Assembly (NCBI GenBank): GCA_036557225.1
Contig: DATBHX010000047.1
Coordinates: 1-64,000 of the forward strand
DNA length: 64,000 nt
From: Angelobacter sp036557225
Lineage (GTDB): Bacteria; Acidobacteriota; Terriglobia; Terriglobales; Acidobacteriaceae
Direction: 5' to 3'
Each line of letters begins with the position of its first letter. Position 1 is the stretch's first letter. Below the pieces are notes generated by a model. That model saw nothing but the letters and a program-made list of their open reading frames with translations. It had not been told where the DNA came from and searched no databases. The position numbers and the translations under genes are program-made. Below are positions 6,734-14,942 of this stretch, piece by piece.

Positions 6734-7639
6734 ATGCGCATCACCAGTCGCGCCAAAACTATTTCTTTCTTCATCACGCTGGGCTCCTGCCTGGTGGCGC
6801 TGGCGCTCTATCTCAACGTCAGCTGGATCGTCCACAGTTGGCCCAACGTGGTCACGCTGGTGCTGGGCATTGTTTTCTTCGGCCTGATTATTGCCGGCTT
6901 GGTGATTTACACCATCTTCCTGGTACGCGAGATCCGCCGCAATGAGCAACAGGACAGCTTCCTGAACGCCGTAACGCACGAGTTAAAGACGCCGATCACC
7001 TCCATACGCCTCTATCTGCAGACACTGGAGCGCCGCGCGCTCGACGACAATCAGCGCCGTGATTTCTATCGCCTCATGCTCGACGACACCGACCGTCTGC
7101 TGGGCACGGTAGAGCAGGTCCTCCGTGCGGGTGAGATTCGCCAGCGCAGCTCGCGCCGCAACTGGCAGGACGTGGACTTCTCCGCCATCATCCAGGACAG
7201 CCTTGAGTTGGCGCGTCTGCGTCATGGACTCTCCGCCGACGCTCTGCGTTTCGGCGAAAAGCCGGCCGGCCCCATCACGCTGATGGGTAACCCTGAAGAG
7301 CTCCGGACCGCCGTGGCCAACCTGATCGAGAATGCCGTGAAGTACTCCGGCCGCCAGCCCTTGATCGTGGTGGACGTGACTACGCCGAACATCGATTCGG
7401 TTGCCCTGCGCGTTCGCGACAATGGCGTGGGCATTCCCAGCAACGAGCTCAAACGTATCTTCAAACGTTTTTACCGCGTTCACAGTCCGGCCACCGGACA
7501 AGTCAAGGGCACCGGCCTGGGACTATTCATCGTGCGCTCCATTGTCCGCCGTCACGGCGGCGAAGCGTTTGCTGAAAGCGAAGGCGAAGGCCGGGGCAGC
7601 ACTTTCACCATTCGTCTGCCTCGGGTGTACCACGTATGA
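6734..7639 (+). CDS. Sensor histidine kinase
   Basis: This 301-residue membrane kinase has two transmembrane helices (about residues 9-28 and 38-62) with almost no periplasmic loop. It therefore probably senses within the membrane or through partners. There is no HAMP or PAS domain. HisKA carries the phospho-acceptor in HELKTPITS (H82). The ATPase domain has N-box NLIENAVKYS, G1 DNGVGIP, F box FKRFYR and G2 GTGLGLFIV. The gene overlaps the downstream response-regulator gene by four bases (ATGA), so the two are translationally coupled and form a two-component system. The signal is unknown. Confidence 0.94.
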   Translation: MRITSRAKTISFFITLGSCLVALALYLNVSWIVHSWPNVVTLVLGIVFFGLIIAGLVIYTIFLVREIRRNEQQDSFLNAVTHELKTPITSIRLYLQTLERRALDDNQRRDFYRLMLDDTDRLLGTVEQVLRAGEIRQRSSRRNWQDVDFSAIIQDSLELARLRHGLSADALRFGEKPAGPITLMGNPEELRTAVANLIENAVKYSGRQPLIVVDVTTPNIDSVALRVRDNGVGIPSNELKRIFKRFYRVHSPATGQVKGTGLGLFIVRSIVRRHGGEAFAESEGEGRGSTFTIRLPRVYHV

Positions 7640-8361
7640 GCCGCATCCTGCTGGTAGAAGACGAAGCACACATTGCCCAGGGGTTGCGCTTTAACCTGGA
7701 AGCTGAAGGTCATTCGGTTGAGGTAACCGAAAACGGCGAAGAGGCACTGAAGCTTCTCGGCGTGCCCAACCCGCAGTTTGACCTGATGGTGCTCGACGTC
7801 ATGCTGCCGGGCAAGGACGGCTTCTCGGTCGCGCGTGAATTGCGGCAGTCGCAAAATTTCATTCCTGTGCTGATGTTGACGGCACGCGGCCGGCCCGAAG
7901 ACGTGCTCAAAGGTTTTGAAGCCGGCGCCGACGATTATCTGCCCAAGCCTTTCAACCTTGACATTCTGATTGCGCGCATCGGCGGGCTGCTAAGGCGAAA
8001 GAATTGGCTGCAAAACACAAACGGCCCAGCGGTTCCGCAGCCGGACGAATTCAGCTTCGCCGGAAAGGCTGTCGACTTCCAGAAACTTCAGCTGCGCAAC
8101 GGCAAGCAGACCTTCCAGCTTACCCTGATGGAAACTGAGTTGCTCCGCTTTCTCATTCGCAACAGCGGCCGCCCGGTTTCGCGCAAAGAGATTCTGGAAC
8201 AGGTTTGGGGACTGAAAGAAGATACCGACACGCGGGCCATCGACAATTTCATCGTTCGCCTGCGTCGCTATATTGAAAAAGAGCCCGCAAACCCCAGGCA
8301 TCTGCTCACCGTGCGCGGGCTGGGCTACCAGTTTGTAGCGGAGCCGGGCAAAAGCGCTTGA
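7636..8361 (+). CDS. OmpR/PhoB-family response regulator
   Basis: This 241-residue protein has a receiver domain with acidic pocket E9/D10-type residues (LVEDE), phospho-acceptor D54 in VLDVMLPG and K104 in LPKPF. A winged-helix DNA-binding domain follows from about residue 135 to 238, with typical LTLMETELLRFLIRNSGRPVSR and GLGYQF motifs. It is coupled to the kinase at 6734-7639 by an ATGA overlap. It should bind DNA as a dimer and regulate unknown targets. The kinase gene preceding the regulator gene is the reverse of the commonest order, but not rare. Confidence 0.95.
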   Translation: MSRILLVEDEAHIAQGLRFNLEAEGHSVEVTENGEEALKLLGVPNPQFDLMVLDVMLPGKDGFSVARELRQSQNFIPVLMLTARGRPEDVLKGFEAGADDYLPKPFNLDILIARIGGLLRRKNWLQNTNGPAVPQPDEFSFAGKAVDFQKLQLRNGKQTFQLTLMETELLRFLIRNSGRPVSRKEILEQVWGLKEDTDTRAIDNFIVRLRRYIEKEPANPRHLLTVRGLGYQFVAEPGKSA

Positions 8362-8647
8362 GCGAATCGTTAAATGATGCGCCATGTTGCGCTGTATCAG
8401 TGGGTTTGATGGGCCAAAACGCATTTGATCGCTAAAGTGAATTTCCGTTTCGGAACTCCCTCCAGTTTCATTTCGAAATTCCAGAAAGCGCTTTTTTCCA
8501 TCCTTTGACCACGCGACCTTAAATCCAGCTCACAATTCTCGCGCGGAACTCTGGTTTCGTGAGCAGCAATCGACAACGCCACTTAATCGCCTTGCAGAAA
8601 ATTTCTGCAACAACTCTCAACTGAGAAACAATGAAAGGGAAGAAAGT

Positions 8648-10147
8648 ATGAAAGTTCCGATCATTCATGGCGTCCGACAAAGCTTCATTTTGAGGATTTT
8701 CGCTGGGTGTCTCGTCATATCGGCTGTATTGCTGTGCGTCAACATCAAACCTGTACGTGCGCAGGTTACGCTTAGCGCGGTTGATCCCGGCGTTCGTCCC
8801 GGACCACAACCGCCTACCGGAGCCGGCAACCCCATTCCAGGCCTTCCCTCCGACCAAAATATCTTCTGGTTTGACGCGCTGAATCTCTTCGGTCAAACCG
8901 TCTCCGTGAAGGGTACTCTGCCGAACGAACCTTTGCTTGGGCTGGGGCCGGCGTTCAACGGGAACAGTTGTCTGCTCTGCCATTCCCAGCCGGTGATCGG
9001 AGGAAGCAGCCCGACGCCCAATCCACAGCTTGGTGTTGCCAACCTTGACGGCGCCACCAACACCATACCGACCTTCATTACTTCGAACGGTCCGGTTCTG
9101 GAAGTGCGCTTCCGCCTCAACGCTGACGGCACCCCTGATGGCGGCGTGCATGATCTGTTCACGATTACCGGACGCACCGATGCGCCGAACGGCTGCACCC
9201 TGAAGCAACCGGACTTCGCGACTCAACTGCAGAATGGAAATATCGCTTTCCGCATTCCCATTCCGACCTTTGGCGAGGGGTTTGTCGAGAACATGAGCGA
9301 AGATAGCTTGAAGGCCAACCTCTCATCTCTGCACGCGGCCAAGGCCGCGTTGGGCATCGCGGGCCGTTTCAACACCAGCGGCAATGACGGGACCATCACC
9401 AAGTTCGGCTGGAAAGCGCAGAACAAATCCATGCTGATGTTTTCCGGCGAAGCTTCCAACGTGGAGATGGGCGTTACCAATGAGCTCTTCACCAATGAAC
9501 GGGCCAACAGCGGCTGCGCCACCAACGCGACGCCGGAAGACAACACTCACGTCATCATTCCCACCGGTCCCACCGCGGGAGACGACGCCAGCCAGATTTC
9601 TTCTCTGATTGAAAATTTCACCATCTTCATGCGGCTCAACGCTGCAGCCGTGCCTTGCGACTTCTTTACCAGCCAGACCAGCTGCCAGCCTCTCGGGGCC
9701 TCGGCTCTTCGCGGCAAAGCGCTGTTTGGTACGGTACTTCCGTCGGTTTCGGGGGGCACACCCAACACTGGGATCGGCTGCGTCTTGTGCCACACCGATT
9801 CCCTGCGCACTTCGAAGTCCAACCTGGGTCCGTTGAGCGGGGCCCAGTTCCAGCCGTTTTCTGATTTCGCGCTGCATCATATGGGCACGGGATTGGCCGA
9901 TGGCATCAGCCAGGGGCAAGCCGGCGGCGATGAATTTCGCACCGCGCCGCTCTGGGGCGTGGGCCAGCGTATCTTCTTCATGCACAACGGCCAGACGAGT
10001 GACATTGTGACTGCCATCCAGTTGCATGCCAGTCCGTGCGTCGCTGGGCAAGTCTGCTCTGAGGCCAATGCCGTGGTTAACGCCTTCAACAACACACTCA
10101 CCCCCCAACAGCAGCAGGACCTGGTGAACTTCCTGCGCTCTCTGTAA
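8648..10147 (+). CDS. Di-haem oxidoreductase (DHOR/DUF1111-type cytochrome c)
   Basis: This 499-residue exported protein has a signal peptide with cleavage probably after VRA-Q near residue 38. Two c-type haem sites are visible: CLLCH (C108-H112) and CVLCH (C378-H382). This arrangement fits the di-haem oxidoreductase/putative peroxidase family, related to MauG/CcpA-like cytochromes. The GxGPxFN region before the first haem and the FFMHNGQ motif after the second agree. The protein should be periplasmic and could oxidise or reduce a small substrate or thiol; the activity is not defined for most members. The ribosome-binding site AAAGGGAAGAAAGT precedes ATG 8648. It stands alone, with 286 bases of non-coding sequence upstream. 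Confidence 0.87.
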   Translation: MKVPIIHGVRQSFILRIFAGCLVISAVLLCVNIKPVRAQVTLSAVDPGVRPGPQPPTGAGNPIPGLPSDQNIFWFDALNLFGQTVSVKGTLPNEPLLGLGPAFNGNSCLLCHSQPVIGGSSPTPNPQLGVANLDGATNTIPTFITSNGPVLEVRFRLNADGTPDGGVHDLFTITGRTDAPNGCTLKQPDFATQLQNGNIAFRIPIPTFGEGFVENMSEDSLKANLSSLHAAKAALGIAGRFNTSGNDGTITKFGWKAQNKSMLMFSGEASNVEMGVTNELFTNERANSGCATNATPEDNTHVIIPTGPTAGDDASQISSLIENFTIFMRLNAAAVPCDFFTSQTSCQPLGASALRGKALFGTVLPSVSGGTPNTGIGCVLCHTDSLRTSKSNLGPLSGAQFQPFSDFALHHMGTGLADGISQGQAGGDEFRTAPLWGVGQRIFFMHNGQTSDIVTAIQLHASPCVAGQVCSEANAVVNAFNNTLTPQQQQDLVNFLRSL

Positions 10148-10171
10148 ACCCTCCCCTTCACCGGCTGGGGC

Positions 10172-11827
10172 TTGCAGGATCGAGTCCCAGCCGGCCCTGC
10201 CTTTGCTGCCGTTCCATCTCGTTGCCTGGTATTGCTTGCGTGGCACAGCGCAACATGGCAAGCTAGTCTCAATCCATTGCCAACCCTGGAACAATCAACG
10301 GCCGCCGCTTCTTCTGCCAACGAAACTCCCGCAGATGTTCTTGATGTTTTGATTGTCGGCGCAGGTTTCTCCGGCCTGGGCATGGCTATCAAGCTGCTCG
10401 AAGCGGACATGACGAGTTTTCTCGTTCTCGAGAAGGCGGACGATATCGGCGGCACCTGGTATGTCAACCAGTACCCCGGCTGCGCCTGCGATATTCCTTC
10501 CCATCTTTACTCGTTTTCTTTCGATCGCAACCCTGACTGGAGCCGCATGTATTCCGGCCGCGATGAGATCCAGCAATATCTGAAGGCATGCGCGGAAAAA
10601 TATGGTTTAAAGAAATACGTTCGCTTGAACTCGCGGATGCAAAAAGCTGTCTGGGATGAAGCTTCCGCGGTGTGGCACGTCACCACAGCCGACGGCGCCG
10701 TGATCCACGCTCGCTCTTTGGTCTCGGCCGTTGGCGCGCTGCATGTCCCAAAATATCCTGACATCCCCGGCAAGGAGAAGTTCGCCGGACCATCGTTCCA
10801 CTCCACCTGGTGGGATGCGAGCGTGCCGCTCGAAGGCAAGCGGGTGACCGTGATCGGGACCGGCGCCAGTGCCATTCAGTTTGTTCCGGAAATCGCAAAG
10901 AAAGCCGGCAAGCTCTCTGTCTTCCAGCGCACGCCTCCCTGGATCCTGCCCAAAGCCGACTTTGCCATTCCCGAACGCTGGCGCAAACGCTTCCGACGCA
11001 TCCCCTTCTTTACCTGGCTCTTCCGCACCGGGTTGTTCTGGCTGTATGAAGTACGTGTCTGGGGATTTCTGGGCAATCTGCGCGTTTTACGCAAGCGCGG
11101 ACAACAGATGGCGCTTGACCACCTGACCGAACAGGTGCCTGATCCTGTGTTGCGCGCCAGACTCACACCCAGCTACGAACTTGGCTGCAAGCGTGTGCTG
11201 ATCTCGAATGATTTTTATCCAGCCATCCAGCAGCCGAACGTTGACTTCATCACCGACGGGATCAAGGAAGTTCGCGAGCATTCCATCGTCACTCAGGATG
11301 GGACTGAGCATCCCGTCGATGTGCTGATTTACGGCACCGGCTTTCGCACCACCGAGCCGCTGCATGACACCGCGATCGTCGGCCGCAACGGCCTCGAAAT
11401 CCATGATGCCTGGAAAGAGCGCATCAGCGCCTATCTGGGCATGACCGTCAGCGGCTTTCCCAACTTTTTTATGCTGCTCGGACCCAACACGGGCCTGGGA
11501 CACAACTCCGTCGTGCTGATGAGCGAGGCGCAGATTGGCTACGTGATGGACTGCTTGCGTCTGATGCATCGTCGCGGCATGAAGGTCATGGAAGTGAAGG
11601 CGGAGACGCAGAAAAGTTTTGTCGACGAGCTGCAGTCGCGGTTGGCTGGGACCGTCTGGCAGGCCGGCGGCTGCAGGAGTTGGTATCAGGATGCCAAAAC
11701 CGGCGAGAATCCTGTGATCTGGCCGGGATCGGTCGTGGCCTATAAACGCCGGACGAAAGTCGTTGCAGAACGGGACTATGTGCTGAGCGGCGGCACGGAG
11801 AAGGCGATGACATCCAAAGTAGGATAG
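10172..11827 (+). CDS. Flavin-dependent (Baeyer-Villiger-type) monooxygenase
   Basis: FAD- and NADPH-dependent monooxygenase, up to 551 residues. The FAD motif is GAGFSGLG, followed by DIGGTWYVNQYPG (the usual GGTW..YPG). The Baeyer-Villiger fingerprint FxGxxxHxxxW(D) is present as FAGPSFHSTWWD. The NADPH motif is GTGASAIQ, and the C-terminal WYxD..NPxxWPG region (SWYQD, NPVIWPG) is typical. Such enzymes convert ketones to esters or lactones; the substrate is unknown. The start is uncertain because no ATG precedes the FAD motif. TTG at 10172 or 10277 are the in-frame options and neither has a good ribosome-binding site, so the true N-terminus may be about 35 residues shorter. Confidence 0.88.
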   Translation: MQDRVPAGPAFAAVPSRCLVLLAWHSATWQASLNPLPTLEQSTAAASSANETPADVLDVLIVGAGFSGLGMAIKLLEADMTSFLVLEKADDIGGTWYVNQYPGCACDIPSHLYSFSFDRNPDWSRMYSGRDEIQQYLKACAEKYGLKKYVRLNSRMQKAVWDEASAVWHVTTADGAVIHARSLVSAVGALHVPKYPDIPGKEKFAGPSFHSTWWDASVPLEGKRVTVIGTGASAIQFVPEIAKKAGKLSVFQRTPPWILPKADFAIPERWRKRFRRIPFFTWLFRTGLFWLYEVRVWGFLGNLRVLRKRGQQMALDHLTEQVPDPVLRARLTPSYELGCKRVLISNDFYPAIQQPNVDFITDGIKEVREHSIVTQDGTEHPVDVLIYGTGFRTTEPLHDTAIVGRNGLEIHDAWKERISAYLGMTVSGFPNFFMLLGPNTGLGHNSVVLMSEAQIGYVMDCLRLMHRRGMKVMEVKAETQKSFVDELQSRLAGTVWQAGGCRSWYQDAKTGENPVIWPGSVVAYKRRTKVVAERDYVLSGGTEKAMTSKVG

Positions 11828-11868
11828 GAAGCGGCTTTCACCACAGAGACGCGGAGAAGCTCAGGTGT

Positions 11869-12306
11869 CTAGTGCGGCTTGAACGTCTTTCCGGTTTCCA
11901 GCAGGGTCTTCAATCGTGAAAGGATTCGCGGCCAGCCGTCGGCGTTTTGAGTGTATGAGGAATCGTCGTCGGCCCAATCGTCGTTGGTCACTACAACCTT
12001 CACGGCCTCTGACTCCGGAGTCAGTTCAACCTTCACCCGCGACATCACTGCGCCTTCACCCATGCCGAACTTGTACTCCAGCAGCTTCGGCGCCTCCGCG
12101 CGAAGAACCTTGCCGGTCACATAACGCATCGGCTTGCCGTCTTTGCCTGGGCCGGACCAGGTCATTGCTCCGCCCGGTTTCAGGTCCACCTCAAAGTCGG
12201 CGCCCATGAAGATCTTCTGGTTTGCCTCTTTGGAAACAAAGCCATCCCAAACCTTCTCCACGGGAGCGGCGATGTAGTAGGTAAAGATGAGAGGTGGCTT
12301 CGCCAT
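11869..12306 (-). CDS. SRPBCC/AHSA1-family protein
   Basis: This 145-residue protein of the START/Bet v1-like fold has the AHSA1 pattern: IAAPVEKVWDGFVSKEANQKIF at the N-terminus, then LKPGGAMTWSGP and a long C-terminal helix (GWPRILSRLKTLLETG). Such proteins bind hydrophobic ligands or co-chaperone Hsp90-like ATPases; nothing here specifies which. The ATG at 12306 with AAGGA just upstream is preferred over an upstream in-frame ATG at 12336 that has no ribosome-binding site. It lies 59 bases downstream of the beta-hydroxyacid dehydrogenase gene on the same strand and may be co-transcribed. Confidence 0.82.
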   Translation of the reverse strand: MAKPPLIFTYYIAAPVEKVWDGFVSKEANQKIFMGADFEVDLKPGGAMTWSGPGKDGKPMRYVTGKVLRAEAPKLLEYKFGMGEGAVMSRVKVELTPESEAVKVVVTNDDWADDDSSYTQNADGWPRILSRLKTLLETGKTFKPH

Positions 12307-12365
12307 AGAATCCTTCAGGCACTTCTGGCAGCTCATCGGTGCCTAATTCGTTAATGAACGGCCCG

Positions 12366-13238
12366 CTACTTCCCTTTCATCCGCAACCCCGCGTGTTCTT
12401 CCAGCAACGCCATGGTCGCGGCGTAATCGAGATCTTCCATGCCGGCTTTGACCGCTTCTTCGTAAATTTCGTCGATTTTGGTGAGCCCGGGCAGATCGAC
12501 ACCGTTTTCTTTCGCGGCGTCCATCATCAGATGCATGTCTTTGTGCATCAGTTTGAGCGGAAAATTGGGCGTCCAGTCTTGCGCCAGGATGAAAGGCTTT
12601 TTATATTCCGCAACGCCGGAGCGGATCATGGAATTCTCAATCAGCTCAAACATCTTTTCCACCGGCACACCCAGCTTCTTGGCCAGCGTCAGGCTCTCGC
12701 ACAAGCCTTCATACATGAAAACGATATTCATGTTCTGCGCCAGCTTGGCAGAGAGGCCTTTGCCGTTGTCGCCCATGTGGATCACTTTCTTCGCCATGGC
12801 GCGAAGCAGCGGCTCAACGCGTTCAATGTTGTGCGGCGCGCCGCCGATCATAAAGATCAGTTGGCCGCTCTCGGCCGCGATCTTTGAGCCGGTCACCGGC
12901 GCGTCAAGAAATTCGCAGCCTTTTTCCTGCAAGCCTTCCATGAAGAGCAGGCTGGCCGAAGGCGCGATGGTGCTTGAATCCACCACTACCGTGCCGCTCG
13001 AAAGGCCTTCAATCGCTCCGCCCGGTCCAAACAGCACGGCCTGAACCGCCTTGGTATCAGAGACGCAGACCCACACCGCGTCCTGATCCTTAGCGGCTTC
13101 GGCCGGCGTAGCAGCAGTTCTGGCCCCGTCCACATCGCGGGGCGTTCGGTTCCAGACGGTGACTTCATGTCCGGCTTTGACAAGGTTGGCGGCCATGGGC
13201 CGTCCCATGATTCCAAGACCTAAGAAGGCTACGCGCAT
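12366..13238 (-). CDS. 3-hydroxyisobutyrate/beta-hydroxyacid dehydrogenase family protein
   Basis: A 290-residue NAD(P)-dependent dehydrogenase. The N-terminal Rossmann motif GLGIMGRPMAANL (7-19) has R31 in VWNRTP, the usual hint of NADP preference. The substrate-binding motif is DAPVTGS (112-118), and the catalytic lysine lies in NGKGLSAKLAQN (K165, N169). The family includes 3-hydroxyisobutyrate, tartronate semialdehyde and glyoxylate/succinic-semialdehyde reductases, and the sequence does not decide between them. The start is taken as ATG 13238; a TTG three codons upstream is possible. It probably heads a two-gene unit with the SRPBCC gene. Confidence 0.92.
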   Translation of the reverse strand: MRVAFLGLGIMGRPMAANLVKAGHEVTVWNRTPRDVDGARTAATPAEAAKDQDAVWVCVSDTKAVQAVLFGPGGAIEGLSSGTVVVDSSTIAPSASLLFMEGLQEKGCEFLDAPVTGSKIAAESGQLIFMIGGAPHNIERVEPLLRAMAKKVIHMGDNGKGLSAKLAQNMNIVFMYEGLCESLTLAKKLGVPVEKMFELIENSMIRSGVAEYKKPFILAQDWTPNFPLKLMHKDMHLMMDAAKENGVDLPGLTKIDEIYEEAVKAGMEDLDYAATMALLEEHAGLRMKGK

Positions 13239-13311
13239 GGTAGCCAATTAAACGGTCTCAGGGTGGATTGCGTCAAGTGCCAAAGCTGTCTGCAATCAGC
13301 CATCAGCTAGC

Positions 13312-13512
13312 AGCCATCAGCTATCAGCAAAACCCATCCGACCCACGATGGTCCCAAAGGACGCAACGGGTAAATGAATCAATGCCCAATTCACTTTTGA
13401 AAGGAATGCTGACCGATGCCTTAATGATTTTATTGTGTTGACGCTCTCCACCTTCGCGGCCTTAGCGCCCTTTGCGGTCTATAGCGGTTGGCTGATCTGA
13501 TAGCTGATGGCT
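13312..13512. repeat. Long-range 16-bp inverted repeat in spacer
   Basis: AGCCATCAGCTATCAG (13312-13327) is the exact reverse complement of 13497-13512, with 169 bases between. Degenerate extra CATCAG/CTGA units flank both arms. The 336-base spacer 13239-13574 between divergent genes holds this and no gene. Its inner part is unremarkable. Confidence 0.6.
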
Positions 13513-13574
13513 AATTGCTGACTGCTAATTTACAATTTTCTGTTTGCCCCAATCACCACTTAAGGACCTAAGCG

Positions 13575-14756
13575 ATGTCTCAACTTTCCACGCCCGCTGC
13601 ACCTCCTGCCCAGCCACTGGTCGCGCTCAGCGACGATGAAATCTTGTTTCGTGACAACGTCCGCCAGTTCGCAGACGAGACGCTGCGCCCAAAAGTCCGC
13701 GAGATGGACGAAAAGGGCGTCTTCGAGCACCAGCTGCTGGATCAGTTTTTCCAGCTCGGGCTGATGGGGATTGAGGTTCCGGAACAGTACGGCGGCGCCG
13801 GAGGCAGGTTCTTTGAAGCCATTCTGGCCGTGGAAGAGATTTCACGCGTTGATGCCTCTGCCGGCGTGATTGTTGACGTACAGAACACGCTGGTCAACAA
13901 CGCTCTGCTGCGCTGGACCACTGAAGACCAGAAGCGCCGCTACCTGCCCAGGATGAGCAGCAACACCGTCGGCGCCTATGCGCTGAGCGAAGCCAGCTCC
14001 GGTTCTGACGCCTTCGCCATGACCACCCGCGCCACGCTCAAAGGCAGTGATTACGTGCTGAACGGCCGCAAGCTCTGGATCACCAACGGCAAGGAAGCGG
14101 GCGTATTCATCTTGTTCGCGACGATCGACCCGGCCGCAGGCTACAAAGGAATCACGGCGTTCATCGTGGAAAAAAGTTTTCCGGGTTTTAGCGTCGGAAA
14201 AAAGGAAGACAAGCTGGGCATTCGTGCCTCTTCCACATGCGAATTGATCCTGGAAGATTGCCACGTGCCTAAGGAAAACGTGCTGGGCGAAGTGGGCAAG
14301 GGTTACAAGATCGCCATTGAGACTTTGAACGAAGGGCGCATCGGCATTGGCGCGCAGATGCTCGGTCTGGCGCGCGGGGCATGGGAGAGCGCGCTTAAGT
14401 ATTCGCAGGAGCGCAAACAGTTCGGCAAGAGCATCTCAGACTTTCAGGGAATCCAGTTTCAACTGGCGCAGATGGCCACCGAGATCGAAGCCGTGCGCAT
14501 GCTGGTGTACAACGCCGCACGCATGAAAGATGCCGGCATGAATTTTGTGAAAGAAGCGGCCATGACCAAGCTCTTTGCTTCACAGGTGGCCGAGCGCGTG
14601 GCTTCTCTGGCGGTTGAGATTCATGGCGGTAATGGATTCACCAAGGAATACCCGGTAGAGAAGTTTTATCGCGACGCCAAGATCGGCAAAATCTATGAGG
14701 GCACATCGAATATGCAACTGCAGACGATTGCCAAGTTGCTGCTGGGCGGTAAATAA
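13575..14756 (+). CDS. Acyl-CoA dehydrogenase (short/medium-chain type)
   Basis: This 393-residue flavoprotein catalyses alpha,beta-dehydrogenation of acyl-CoA in beta-oxidation or branched-chain amino-acid breakdown. Family motifs are in order: N-terminal helical domain, then AYALSEASSGSDA (FAD/substrate loop), WITNG, then C-terminal YSQERKQFGKSISDFQGIQ. The catalytic base lies in IYEGTSNMQ (E375), the position of the short-chain/butyryl-CoA dehydrogenase group. Full length. The ribosome-binding site AAGGA precedes ATG 13575. It stands alone, with no electron-transfer flavoprotein gene nearby. Confidence 0.95.
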   Translation: MSQLSTPAAPPAQPLVALSDDEILFRDNVRQFADETLRPKVREMDEKGVFEHQLLDQFFQLGLMGIEVPEQYGGAGGRFFEAILAVEEISRVDASAGVIVDVQNTLVNNALLRWTTEDQKRRYLPRMSSNTVGAYALSEASSGSDAFAMTTRATLKGSDYVLNGRKLWITNGKEAGVFILFATIDPAAGYKGITAFIVEKSFPGFSVGKKEDKLGIRASSTCELILEDCHVPKENVLGEVGKGYKIAIETLNEGRIGIGAQMLGLARGAWESALKYSQERKQFGKSISDFQGIQFQLAQMATEIEAVRMLVYNAARMKDAGMNFVKEAAMTKLFASQVAERVASLAVEIHGGNGFTKEYPVEKFYRDAKIGKIYEGTSNMQLQTIAKLLLGGK

Positions 14757-14942
14757 GAGGATTATTACAATTCTCTAATACTTTCCATAAAGCCTGCTTA
14801 TTCAGCGTGTTCTGAAGGGGTACCTATTCAATAAGGTATTCCGTGATTGTCCCCACCGATTGGCGTAGGTTAAACTACCGGGAAAACCCGGCTTTCTCAC
14901 CCCCAGCAGGACCGTGAAAATCTTAACGCGCAGGAGTTAATT

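Noticed and set aside
9323..10294. 323-residue minus-strand open frame
   Set aside because: Antisense to the di-haem oxidoreductase gene, whose CxxCH motifs prove the plus frame.
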